Positions 33,139-44,869 of a stretch of 64,000 bases of DNA are shown here, piece after piece; position 1 is the stretch's first letter; each line of letters begins with the position of its first letter. Location: contig JAHGAU010000003.1 in the NCBI GenBank assembly GCA_019925105.1, positions 1,674,001 through 1,738,000 on the forward strand, written 5' to 3'. The translations under genes and the position numbers were made by a program. This DNA comes from Niebla homalea. Its lineage: Eukaryota > Ascomycota > Lecanoromycetes > Lecanorales > Ramalinaceae. The notes below the pieces were generated by a model. It was given only the letters and a program-made list of their open reading frames with translations. It was not told the DNA's origin and did no database searches.

Positions 33139-33715
33139 TGATCATCTATGATCGAGGCGATAGGAGCAATAAGACTCTATTCTCTAGTTATGGATTTGTG
33201 GGTAAGGAGAGAAGTGAGAGTCGAGGGACTACGGGCCATTTCCATGTCGACGAAACAGGGGAAAAAGGCGTAGCTTTTCGAGCCAGTGATGTTAGGCTTT
33301 CTGCATGCAACGGTAACATCATTATTATTAATGATGAAACGCTCGTAGAGCTTGGAAAATCCTATCACACCATTATTAGGCTGAATCCAGCTGCATATTT
33401 CGGCAGAGCAGGGCCTCCTTGGTACGTCTGCGCACTCTCCGCAGGAGCCATACCAGGCTTCATGGGCGGTTTATCGAAAACTGAGCCACACCGATCGTAT
33501 GCTGGTATGTTCCCTCTGGGTTCTGTCAGTGCTACTCTCGTAGACACTGTGACGGCACTTGTATTCGGTGTGGCTATTCTTCTTGCACCGCTGAAGCCTC
33601 ACGAGTTGGCATATTATCTCAGATCTGCACGGGAGCCTTTCAAGAGGCAGAATGTCGGCCTGTGTATGAGAAAAGTTTCCGCAAATGGGTTCTGTTTCGT
33701 CCGCGATCGTGGCTA
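33139..33715. other. Spacer between the Cys-rich gene and its decayed copy
   Basis: About 0.6 kb containing a plus-strand ORF (33105-33716) with membrane-like patches but no family match. It is AT-richer than the genes on each side and probably serves as promoter of the intact gene. Confidence 0.35.
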
Positions 33716-34594
33716 GTCGGGCGAATGTGGTAAGTCCTGTGAATGAGCATGTGGCTCTGCTAGAGGTCTAGTCTCATGTTCTAGCTCTGAGACCTCTATG
33801 TTGCTTTGATATGGCTTAATAAGCCCCACATCAGGCTGTCATGCTGCTGCGATTGCAGATGGCACTCTAAGAGGGCTTTGTTGCGTACATGCTTCTTCCT
33901 GAGAACGATGACATAAATCAGGGCAGCAAATAGGCCAATGCCCAAAGGTACGCGAACTCCAAACCCAATTTTGACACCCGCACTGTTGGATGGGGGTGAA
34001 GAGGGAGAGCTGCGAGGCTTGTTCTTCCAGGATCTGTAGGTGCAGGGCTCATGGAAGCGGAAGTGGTCCCAAAAAAAAGTTGAAGGAGAGGATGCCATCG
34101 ACGACTCTGATGAGGCTGTAGCGGTGGCACGCATGATCACCGAGACCAAAGTCCCAACTGAGAGACCTAAGTCCAGGTTGGGGTCGGAGCAGCAGCCATT
34201 GTCAGCAGTGTCAGCACCATCTGCGCAGCACCACTGATTGCTGCCATCACACCTGTAGACTTCAGTGCCCCCATCTGGGGCTTCTTCTAGCCCGTCAGCA
34301 AGCTATGCCATTCACTCGTCCGGGAGGGAGACTCACGACTGAGACAGAAAGAGGGACATGATGCAGATTTCGAGGCCCGGTCGGTACATGACCCCCTAAC
34401 ATAAGCTCTTTGTCATTCAGAGGATTCTGGCAGATCTCGTTGGATAAGCATGTGCCGCCTACTCCGCAGCATGCACTTGCAGATGCGTCAGGATCGCATG
34501 GCAGGTCGTTGGAGGTCGATCCATCAGGATAGAAGCACAAAGCCGACGATAAGGCCCAGCAAGAGAAAGCCCATTGAGCCAGGCGTAAGTACAT
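33716..34594 (-). pseudogene. Decayed tandem copy of the Cys-rich membrane protein
   Basis: From ATG 34594 the reading (MYLRLAQWAFSCWALS, then LCFYPDGSTSNDLPCDP, SACCGVGGTCLSNEIC) follows the neighbour at 32254-33138 residue for residue in pattern. After LMLGG a frame change in a G run moves the match (GSCTDRASKSASCPSFC) to another frame. A further change is needed to reach DGSNQWCCADGADTADNGCC, with an in-frame TAG after the EWMA-like position near 34303-34308. The stalk, the helix (GFGVRVPLGIGLFAALIYVI) and the basic turn are kept, but the C-terminal tail is again out of frame near 33800. The matching 3' flanks (AGGTCTAGTCT.ATGTTCTAGCTC) at 32306 and 33765 show the duplication includes the tail. 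An unusual intron model cannot be fully excluded. Confidence 0.72.
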
Positions 34595-35241
34595 TGTGTG
34601 CCCAAAGATAATGATGTAGACGGGAATAGTATTGCTAGATCGCACATGTATGGGGAGAGCATAGAAGAGGCCGAAGGGAGATGCGAACAGACATAGTGGC
34701 ATGGTGGAGGGGCCAAAATGCTCACGCTAGAAGATCCTGCATGTTCCGAAGCGCCTAGCAATATTTAGGCCCGATGATATCAATCAGCGAGGACTCAAAT
34801 AGAACCATTAGGCTGACGGGGGGAGAAGGACGCCTTTTCTGTGAGCCTGAAACCTTTCCAGCATCTACGCTCGAGGTTACTGCGCCAATTCGTCACAGTG
34901 CGCCGCGTGTCTGTCGAGCGGCCGTAGCAGGATGGAGACTCGAGACTTCCTGACCATGGAGTCTTCCCTCTTCTCTTGGGCTCAACGAGGTACCCTGCAA
35001 CGGAACTCTTCATACTTGTTCGTAGGATCGAGGGCTTGTCACCGAAATTGACAAAAGGAGATGGCAAGAAGATTTCCAAGATATTGCGGCAGGATCTTAG
35101 CTTGGATGAGCTATCTGCAAGGATCGCCTTTCATCATTGCGATGCAATCCCATGTTTCCTAGCTTTAAGGCTTCCTGCACACGCATCATCTCAAGCGCTT
35201 CCGGGTGGCCTCACCACAATCCTCCCACTCTCATTGGCTCT
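34595..35241. other. Intergenic, nothing recognised
   Basis: About 0.65 kb upstream of the Cys-rich pseudogene and downstream of RPT2. Only a short unmatched minus ORF (34795-35079) is present. Confidence 0.45.
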
Positions 35242-36803
35242 TTACAAATATAGACCCTCAATCTTCTCCTCCGTCTTTGTCTTCATTACCCTGTCTCGCG
35301 CTGATCTGAAGTCGGACATCTGGACACGCATTCGTCGCTCTCGGAGAGCCATCAAACCGGCTTCTGAACAGATGGCTTTGATGTCGGCACCTGACAGGTC
35401 ATCTTTTTGGCTGATGAATTCTTCGAGTTCGACATCGTCGCTCAAGGACATCTTGGAGGTATGGAGGTTGAAGATCTTGCGTTTGGTGTTTTCTAGGAGA
35501 ATGTCAGCATGTAGCCAAGTAGGGTGGGATAATTGGGATGGCTCACGGTCTGGGTTCTCAAAGAGAATCTTCCGGTCTATTCTCCCAGGCCTAATGAGGG
35601 CAGGATCGAGAGTGTCGATCTTGTTGGTGGCCAAGATGACCTTGACATCTCCCCGATCATCGAAGCCGTCCAGTTGGTTCAAGAGCTCAAGCATTGTACG
35701 CTGGACCTCTCGCTCTCCTCCAGATGTAGATTCATACCTCTTGGTGCCAATGGCATCGATTTCATCAATGAAGACAATCGAAGGAGAATGCTCTGCGGCA
35801 ACCTGGAAGATCTGTCGGACAAGGCGCGGACCATCACCAAGATACTTCTGAATCAACTCGCTGCCAACGATCCGAAGGAAGGTCGCGCTCGTCTGATTGG
35901 CAACAGCTTTGGCTAACAGCGTCTTTCCAGTACCCGGCCCACCGTAAAGAATCACGCCCTTGGGAGGCTTGATCCCCATCTCTTCGTACAGCTCTGGATG
36001 TAGTAGAGGCAGCTCGACAGCTTCTCTAACTTCTTGAATCTGGTTTTCCAGACCGCCAATGTCTGCGTATGACTCGGTCGGAGCTTTGTCCAGCTTCATC
36101 ACCGACACAAGCGGATCTGCGTCGTCGGTGAGAACACCGACCACAGAGACGGATTTGTGATGAAGGAGAATGCTTGCTCCGGGCTCCAGGAGATCTTTGT
36201 CGACAAAGGACATGATGGAGACGTAGTATTCAGGGCCGGTAGCGCTGGACACAATGGCGTGATCATCGTCAATCATCTCTTCCAGATTGCCAACACCCAT
36301 CGGACTTCCCCTCATATCGTCAACCTTACCCCTCTCATCTGCATTTCGATCAAGGGCATCAGAGTCGCCTCCGGCTGTTTGAGGCGTGATGTCGTTGCGG
36401 GCCTTGGCTTTTCGTATTCGCTCTTGATTCTCGACATACTCCTCTTCTAGCAATAGATGATCATGGACACGTTGCATGCGAAGATATTTCAACTTGCAAC
36501 GAGATGAGGGATAGATTTGAGGGAGCTTCGTGGATGCATTTGGGCCAGCTGCCTTGCGCTTTTTGCGGCCAATACGCGTCGTCGGAGGTGGCGGCTGTTC
36601 GTACTTGGGCTTTTCCTTCTACGACACCCAGGATGCTTAGGAATCATTCCTTTTTCCAGTGAGGATGGTTGGATTACCTTCTTATCTTTGTCATCTTTTC
36701 CTGGTTCGCCTGGAGGGCCGCCGAGACTTGAAGGGTTGTTTCCCTAATCATGTTTGTTCAGCAGATGTTTGCTTTGCATTCTTTCACACAAGACGCCTAC
36801 CAT
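35242..36803 (-). CDS. rpt2: 26S proteasome regulatory ATPase Rpt2
   Basis: Rpt2 (mammalian PSMC1/Rpt2, S4) is one of six AAA ATPases that unfold substrates and open the 20S gate. Four exons (36803-36801, 36743-36678, 36618-35547, 35492-35242) give 463 residues. The first coding exon is only the ATG; splicing gives [13 protein letters not shown], an N-myristoylation signal (Gly2, Ser6) known for Rpt2. [18 protein letters not shown], the coiled coil and OB domain follow. The AAA core has Walker A GGPGTGKT, Walker [12 protein letters not shown], the arginine-finger region [11 protein letters not shown] and sensor ATNKID. The last intron join gives NPDQNTKRKIF. The C terminus GLYL is the HbYX motif that docks into the 20S alpha ring. 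All exon phases close, and every key motif is intact. Confidence 0.96.
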
Positions 36804-37341
36804 CTTGATGGCACTGTTCACGAGTATCAAGCGGCAAGGACTTTGTGAGCTTGACAAGATGGTGGTCGTGGTGGAGAGCCGGAGGAAAGAACGATGATGA
36901 AGCTTCTTCCACCTAAATCTCCCCGAATAGCTAAAAACGCCCAATCAGATCGACACCAGACTAATCACGGTACGGCCGATCAGTTTCTCCGTTGTAATGA
37001 TGCGTCAGTCCGGGCCAGGCAGGAAGATGCAAAGCAAAGTTACAGCCTCATTTCAGGCATATTCCACCAGTCGTTCCAATGTGATTCATAGCCCTATCTG
37101 CTAGTGGTGTCCTCCCTCGAGATTTCGAACCATCTTCAGATCTCCTTTATTCCGTGACACAACTGCCTGAATTGTTTCGTTCCCCGAGACAGCCTTTAAG
37201 TGGAGCTTGCCCGATTTCCCATCTTACAGTAGTGAATCCCGAAACCCACAACAGGCGACCTCTTATTCGATCTTGTCCTTTCCCCCGCCTTTCTCAAGCC
37301 TCGTTGAATTCTCTGTACTCTTATCAACTCAAATCTTTGCC
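36804..37341. promoter_or_regulatory. Divergent promoter between rpt2 and ubc1
   Basis: A 538-bp space lies between the start codons of two ubiquitin-proteasome genes read in opposite directions. No exact copy of the yeast proteasome element GGTGGCAAA was seen. Shared control is an inference. Confidence 0.5.
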
Positions 37342-38195
37342 ATGTCTTCAAGCCGTACACGCCGCGTAGCTAAAGAGGTGGCCGACATTCACGCCGACAA
37401 ATTGTCACACATCTCTGCAAATCCGGTAGGCAATGGGGCAGATATTACACACCTCAAGGGTTCTTTTCAAGGCCCTCCAGGTACTCCGTACGAAGGAGGG
37501 ACCTACAATGTCGACATCCGAATCCCTAATGAATACCCATTCAAACCCCCCATCATGAAATTTGATACCAAGATCTGGCATCCTAATGTTAGCAGCCAAA
37601 CGGTAGGTCTCATGTTGGAGTGACAATGGTTCTTGGATGTTTGCTAACTGATGTTCTATCAAGGGGGCTATCTGCCTTGACACCCTAGCCTCAGCCTGGT
37701 CACCTGTCTTGACCGTCAAATCCGCATTGCTTTCCCTGCAATCTCTGCTATCCACCCCGGAGCCCAAGGATCCGCAAGATGCTGAAGTGGCGGGTATGTT
37801 GACAAGAAACCCCAAGGAGTTCGAGCGAGTCGCCCACGAGTGGGCGGTCAAGTATGCTGGGGCACCCAAGAAAGATGCCGCTGAGGCAAGTGGAGGCAAC
37901 AAAGTCGAGTCCAAGAAGGATAAGAAGGCCCGGTCCAAGGAGGAAGAAGCCGCCGAGCGCGCAAGACTGTGAGTCTCGACTTCACAAACAGGATGAGCTG
38001 GAATACTGATTTGTGGACAGCTACGGCGGATACAACGAAGAGATGATCAACGGCTTCGTACACATGGGCTTCGACCTCGACCGTGTTGTTGCTGCATTTG
38101 ACTATGTCGGTATCGACCCTAATGACGGCGAGAACTACGAACTGGAAGAGGCCTACATCGGTGATATCACTGCTCGCCTGCTTGGTGAGCCATAG
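37342..38195 (+). CDS. ubc1: Ubiquitin-conjugating enzyme E2 with UBA domain (Ubc1/UBE2K)
   Basis: This class I-plus E2 extends Lys48-linked ubiquitin chains. Three exons (37342-37602, 37664-37968, 38021-38195) give 246 residues. The UBC fold starts SRTRRVAKEVADI and contains PGTPYEGGTYNVDI, the PPIMKFDTKIWHPNV segment and, after intron 1, GAICLDTLASAWSP with the catalytic Cys (ICLD). A basic, Lys/Glu-rich linker (about 160-190) follows. The C-terminal UBA (EEMINGFVHMGFDLDRVVAA and YIGDITARLLGEP) is split from the rest by the second intron. The MGF loop and the LL end are normal for Ubc1. All joins keep phase and no key residue is missing. Confidence 0.94.
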
Positions 38196-41032
38196 TAGAC
38201 ACCAGAGTGAAGCGGAGCGAGTCAGCCTTTGCAATTATTGAAAGAGCGTTGCTACTATCTACATCGAACTCAGCATGTAAGGTGTTCAGGAACACGGCAT
38301 TTGCAGAGCTCCCTGCCGTGTTTTAGCTGGGCTAGGGCCAGCTGTATCAAGGAGTTCTCAGGTACGAGGGCGGTAAGAAGGAAATTGTGCATGGTCAAGC
38401 TTATTTTCGCTGGACTTTAGGTCACACACTCTCTTATCTGGACCTTAGGGAGGATGGTTTATGATGACAATCAATCTACTCCTTCTCAAACATATGAACG
38501 TAGCTACATGAGGAGAAATCTCCAATTTCGCTTCAACGAAGTGGTGCCATTGCCTGCGTTGATATCCTTCACGGAGGCTGACCGTGAAGGTTCCCCAGAC
38601 TCATAGTATGATAGCTTTCTTATTCCTTCTCCAGCGAGCTACTACTAAGCAGTGTCTGTCTTGCACCGATTTTCGCGAGGTCGTATAAGCCTCTATGCTT
38701 TAGTGTACAAGTATGGCACAGCCAGTCTTCGAACCCAGAACAGCTTCCCACGTTATCCAAGCATCTCAGGTATACTTTGCATTCGGGATGCAATCTGTCA
38801 AAGTAAACTATTGGAGTCGATTGAATGCTTGAGACCATTCATCACACGGTGCTGTCATCAAATCGAAGCCTCTAACCCCCTTAAATGCTCTGGCCCCCCC
38901 CAAGGCTATCACATTTGGGCGCCCCTCTCGGCAACATCACCGAAAGCCTCAATTCCTTCCTCTTCCACGCTTGCGCTTCATCCTCCCCACCGATACGACC
39001 TGCCAAAGATCCCTTGGATCCGACCTGTTATGCGACAATCACTTTGTGGGTCTCTCTGCTCGATAACAAATCGCCTATTTAACCCCGCGTCCAGCGCAAA
39101 TATACCCTGTGCGCATGGGGCCCGAGGGGGCGTTCAGGCGATGCATTGCATCCCTGCTGGAACCCGCTGGTGCTACTCGGCGCATCCATAAAGAGACGAC
39201 ATCCCTTCAATATCCCATAACATGACAGCAAATCGAGGAGATGAAGGTTGTTTGTGAAAGGATGCTCTTGGGATTGGGTGGTGCGCCACGGCGAACATAC
39301 TCATAGATATTTCGAAGAGAGGGTGATGCTATGAAGAGGCCTCTGGCGCGATGAGGAAGGAGCGAGCGAGGGCGCAGAGACGGGCAAGCAAAATCGGGGC
39401 ATTTGAAGGCAGTCACTCTCTCTTGTTTCTGTCAGAATGGCTTCTGGGGGACAACAAGCTACGGCATCCAACTCCGGGCACTGGCCATCTTCTCAGCAAA
39501 ATTGATCAGACTGAGTGCTTCTCTTTACTCGCTGTCAACAAGCAGCCCTAACCTGTCAGATACTTCTCAATCCTCAAGTGGCGGCGGGAGAGTGACCTGG
39601 ATTCCACCCTCTTTCCCTGGAATATACCTCTGTTGAAATCGTCTCAGACCCGCGAAAGCTATGCTGCACTAAGCTGCCCCTGGCTTGTGGCCTCAAAATC
39701 TGCTGGGCCTCGATGTGCTTCAAGCAAAGGAGAAGGAACAGCATACACCGGTCGATTTGCAAGGGCACCAGTATTCCGGATGACTGGAGTCGGAAGGAAC
39801 AGAGGAATCGTGTACGGTGGACTACACCTGTCAATCATGGTGGCCTGCAAAATGGATCTGAACTACAATGTGGACTCCTGCTGGCTACGAAGCTACGATA
39901 TCAGTGGGCGGAACTCTGCAACACCACTGCTCCATTGCTGTCTCGCTTGACTGGCTCATGCCAAACGCGACTCTCGCGCCTCCACGGTACACTCGGGACG
40001 AAGGTGGTTCAAGCGAACATCACTCCGCATGGCCTTATCGATCACCGGACAGTCTTCGCCCGCTGGCAAGCTTCTGAGCCATACCAATTCTGATTTGGGC
40101 AAAGGAACCTCTCTCCTGCTTTCAAGTCACCTGCAAATGGTACGATCACTGGACAAAGTCAGGGGGCGATCACATCATCGAATCGAGAGTTTGACCCACA
40201 TTACCAACAGCTACCACCATCAAGCTCATCTCTGCAATGAGTCCAACTTGCCCTGGTCGGTCTTGCTACATTTTGGAATAATGGGAAGAAATGTCTTCAT
40301 GACCATTGCATGCAGCCAACACCGGGATCGTTGTGACAAATTGGTCTATTTTCAAGCAAGGTTCAATGCTGGGAGTCCCCGTTCGTCCGTCGATCTAGAG
40401 CAGTGCTCGCATACGCCTCGACAACGTTGTCCAGGGGAACAAGATCGTGGTACTCCACGGGTGGCCTTGACCGAGAAGGGGGAAGTTACTACATTCGGAC
40501 GCGATTCATCCAACGCGTTAGTGCCTGTTGAGAAGCTGGCGAGGGTGTCTGCTCGACGACATTGCGAATGGCTCGCTCAAGCAGTCCCAAAACATCCTGG
40601 ACAGGGTTGCATGCAACAGGTGCAGGTATCGATGGCTCCGACGGCACAAATCCCTCCACATGGTCGAAAGTCCTGTCCTCGACGCATTGGCCATCGATCG
40701 AGGTGGGCAAAAGTCTGAATACGAACCTGGGATCTTAAAATCATGACGAAAGCAGAAGCTGGAAGGACGAATGGCTTGCCAGCTTAGTTCCGTTTGGCTC
40801 ATCCTGCGTTGCTAGTTCAAAGAGAGTGCGCCGAGCTTGGCCGATCGGCAACGCGGAAGCAGAGTCAAGAATCAGAATCCATGGTCAGATAGGCGACAAA
40901 GCACCGTTGAAGATTGAAGCAGTGAGGTCTAGTCGCTGCTGCGCATGTGTGCGTTGGGCATTGGCATTTCATCCTCATATTGTCAAAATCTGTGCTCCGA
41001 GGCATTCAATCCTTGGACTACGCTGCAGATGA

Positions 41033-41175
41033 GGGCCGATACGTCAGCTACTGCGCAACGATCTCGGACTCGCCTCCAGCGGAACTCGTCGGAATGGTAA
41101 GGGGGGGCCGGTACGTCAGCTACTGCGCAACGATCTCGGACTCACCTCCAGCTGGAACTCGTCGGAATGGGAAGG
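41033..41175. repeat. Direct duplication, period 73 bp
   Basis: The block starting ACGTCAGCTACTGCGCAACG is present at 41041 and again at 41114, with the same following sequence through CTCGTCGGAATGG apart from a few changes and a small insertion. It is a simple two-copy tandem duplication. Confidence 0.85.
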
Positions 41176-43071
41176 GAGGGCTGCAGCACATCGGGATCGA
41201 GACCCACGTCATACGCAGGTTGATGGCGCGAGATGCAGTGAACATGGTGGAAACTCAACCTCACGAGAACGAAGTCGAGCAGATAGGCAAAAAACCATCT
41301 TTGACCGGAAGGGTTTATGCTACACAGAGCTCATGAGATTCTGGACGATTACCGTGTGCAGTAGACCGACCAGTCTTTCTTCCCAACCACCTGCTCCGAA
41401 AATGCATGGACTCGATTTCGGCCCTCCCGGCTCCCGCTCTGTTTCAAATTTCAGTCTTGCGATAGACTTCTGATGTGCAAAGTGTTGTACCACACGGTTG
41501 TTACCTGCTGTTCACTCGATGGCTGGCCGAGGCGTGGGGTGAGGAGGGGGGAAGGGTTTTTGGGATTGAAATGGACCCACCACACCTGGTGACACAGCAA
41601 GTTCGGAGGTAGGACCGCAGAATGGCCTCAGGCCTGGGCTGGTCAAGGGTCATAAGTCAGCATAGTTTTACCTTCTCTCGGGTACCTACCTTGCCCCCGG
41701 CACCTTGCAGGAGCAGACACTGCATGATCAACATCTTTGGGTGTTGGGTATCGGGTTGGACGAGTCGGAGGCTCCGGAGAATTGAATTCAGTACTTCACC
41801 TTTTATCTGTACCACGGCAGCTGAATGGTCTCCGGACCTCTGCACAATCACTGATAAGCTCTGTAGGCCATCTGAGGTCCTCGCAGTCTATCGGTACTCA
41901 TACTTTGGCTGCATTCTCTAGATCGCACAGGCTGCAGATGTTACGGAAGAAGCTGCTGACATTAGAGTATCCTCTGCATACCTGCCAATGGAATTTAATA
42001 GACGCACAGGTTGAGGTCTGTCGCTTGGCCAGACTGTCTGTCCGGATAGCCATAATCTCTTGTTGCGGTAGGGTCTTGATAGAGAGTGGAATCGTTCACA
42101 CCAAGGAAGTCGGAAGATGTCCCTACTGAAACACGCAGTTCGCTCCACGTGCAAACGCATTATGTTCCAAGCCGCTGCGCTGCGGTAATCATTCTCACCA
42201 CTGCAAGATGAAAAGGCAGTCGGGCTGGTTTCGCTAATCGGTTTACAAAGGCTGGATTGAGTTTTTACTTTTCAGTGATGCGCAATACTGCCAAAGGCTC
42301 TAGTACAGGTGCAAGCATCTTATTGGCCAGCAAAAATAGCAAGGAACACGGAAGGCACAGGTACAAGTGGCTGAAAGAAGCAATTCTATTGACTCATAGC
42401 CCTGGGTGGTTGCGAGCCTGCATTGTTCGATAAAGCCTTGGTTGGAGCGTTGTCTGGTGGCGGTGAGATGAACCAATACCCTTGTTAATCACCTCACCAC
42501 CATGGAATTGGGAGCCCAAATTAGATAACGGTTTCGGCAGACGGACCGCAGGCTCCTCAAATAGGTGAGGCGTCAACCTAGCTCTGTAGCTCTGGCCAGA
42601 TTGGCCATCTGCCTATGTCATCAATAGCTCCATATCGACAAGTGAGTACCAAAGTCGCTGCAGAAGCAGAGCTAGGATTTGCAACATGTGTACCACTACC
42701 ACTCGATCCAAGTGGCGACGATCACGATGATTAGTTACCGAGGCCGAAGCCTCCCTTCATGATCGTACAGTACTAGGCGCATGTACCGGATATCATATGG
42801 ATCCACGTCCCACGCGGAATAAGCAGCCAAGGAGTTTCCTTTGAAACACAGTCTGCTTCGAACAGTCGACACCACTCCTCGAATTGCCAAATCGTCACTG
42901 GTCAGCCGAAATGGACGAGGGTCACCAAAGTGACCGAACTAAAGGAAGCAGGAAGGTGACGGCATATGCAGAAAAGCTATAGTTCCCCTCCTTAGCGCGA
43001 ATTGCGCATACGCTCTAACGCAAACGCCAAACCAAATCAGCGACGAGCTAATCAGTCATCAGTCATCATCA

Positions 43072-43096
43072 TGCGGACATGCGGACATGCGGACAT
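43072..43096. repeat. Short ATGCGGAC tandem repeat
   Basis: ATGCGGAC is repeated three times and followed by a partial copy. The run lies in the gene-free region upstream of the peptide precursor. Confidence 0.8.
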
Positions 43097-44869
43097 GCGC
43101 TTCAATCCTGGCCGCGGATCACCAGCTAAAATAAGTGACCTCGATTTATAACGGCATTCCATCTTTGGGAGGCCCGGTACCTGGTCGTACCCCAAGTCTC
43201 AAGTCTCAAAGGGCCAGAAGGGCAGAGAGCTCTCTGCACTGCTGCTTTGCAGTCGCCGACCGCCTACCATTGGAGCCGTTCACCTATCAACCGAACCGTT
43301 TTCCACCCCTAGCATCGCATCCTGCATCATCGGGAGCGGCCTGCCCATCGACAATTCGAAATACCGAAGAGCAAGCTACGCATCTCGCTAACGAACCAAG
43401 CTCGATGGATGACTCCTTATCTTTTCGCGCGGGTATGCTGCCTTTGATCCTTTACAAATGGTATCGCCCTGCTAAGCCGCACCAAAACGTGGAGCTCCAC
43501 TGTAATGCTTGATCGCGAGGAGACTTTACTCCCTGTAAGCCATTTCCCCGTGCAGCTGTGACCTGTGAGTAATCCCAACCCGCTCCTGATACATGCATTC
43601 CGTTGGACCTAGCCATACATTTTCCTCTGATCTCCATGCCTGCGTCTACGATTCATCACGTACAGCTCCTGTTCTACAAGGCTGTCACTCTTGCATCGGC
43701 AGGAATCAAGATCGGTTCCCAATACGCTACACCTTGTCCCTGCAAGGAAATGATAGGCAGGGGTGCGTGCTGTACTTGAAGAATATTGGTTACCGTGGGG
43801 GGCTGCCCTGACTTGGCTTTCCTCTTTCGTCCATGACTGCGGTCTCGTTGAAGCTTCTTTGCTCCGTTTCGTCGAAGCGTCTTTTCTTCGTTTATAATCA
43901 CAACATCAATCGACCTCAGCTTCGGTCGTGGGCGCCTACTAGCTACCACAACCGCTGCCACTCACTACCGGGCTGACGGATGGCGAGAGACCATCAATCC
44001 TTGGTCGATGCCACCCACCGGTAGGCTGTTTTAAATACCTACGTTCTCCTGCATGCATGCCGAGACGCTTGTCAAAGTCATTGAGTAGTCTCTGTCATCA
44101 CACCTCACCGTGCTTGATTTCGCTCAACAAAAATTCATTCTCTACCTATCTAATACGCACTTCAGTCGTGTCTTGGCATTACCTTTCCTAGTAGTCTACT
44201 ATTCGCTACCTCAATCGTGTTCCCCCTCCTTCCCCCCCCCAAACCTTCCCGCTCCATCACAGATTCCGAAGCATGCACCTTCTCGTAGTACCATCTGTTG
44301 GATGCGGGAAAGAGCGGGTCGATCAACATTCCACTATCTCTCTTAACCTTCTTGTCAGGCGATTTCTCTCGTCAGTGGCTGTCACCGTGCATATCAGGCT
44401 ATCTCATCTTCCCGTTCTCGACCCATCTTTTTGATTGGACTACCTGATATAGTGGCCCCCGAATCAGGACAAGGGTGGAGCCCATGTCACGGCTCCTAGG
44501 CAAAGAGACGACAATGCAGATTTGTGGGTCCGTATCAAGGGGGTAGGGGTCTACAGGCATGACTAGCTTCCTTCAGCTGCGTGCTGGATAGTTGGTGTTG
44601 GAGCGTGAGCTGGCCACCGATAAGACTGGTATAAGGTCAGGCTCTTCAACCGATTGCTCTTCGCTTTTTCCCTTCCGTTCCATCATCAATCCTCTACGAA
44701 TCAGTCAGTCTCTTGAACTGTCGTTCAGTCGACATCCAGTCTTTCGCTTCACCCCCCGTCAGCTCTAGTAGCTCACCCTATCCTTCTACTCGCGTGCTCT
44801 CTGGAGAGCAAATCTCCTCGATTCTATATCACCACACCCTCTAGCTTACACTCACCAACATCAATTACG

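Larger units (their letters stand above)
38196..44869. other. 6.7-kb tract without a recognisable gene
   Basis: This is the longest empty stretch. Short ORFs occur throughout, but none shows a domain, start context or splice logic. A protein-like minus piece lies at 40489-40650 (PVQDVLGLLERAIRNVVEQT), which might be a relic of a regulator. A 73-bp direct duplication lies at 41033-41175 and an 8-bp repeat at 43072-43096. From 44100 to 44869 the plus strand is C/T-rich with many TC runs, as in the leader of a fungal gene, and probably belongs to the promoter and 5' UTR of the peptide precursor. Confidence 0.45.

Noticed and set aside
34976..35851. 291-codon plus-strand ORF
   Set aside because: Antisense to conserved RPT2 exons, with no independent motif.
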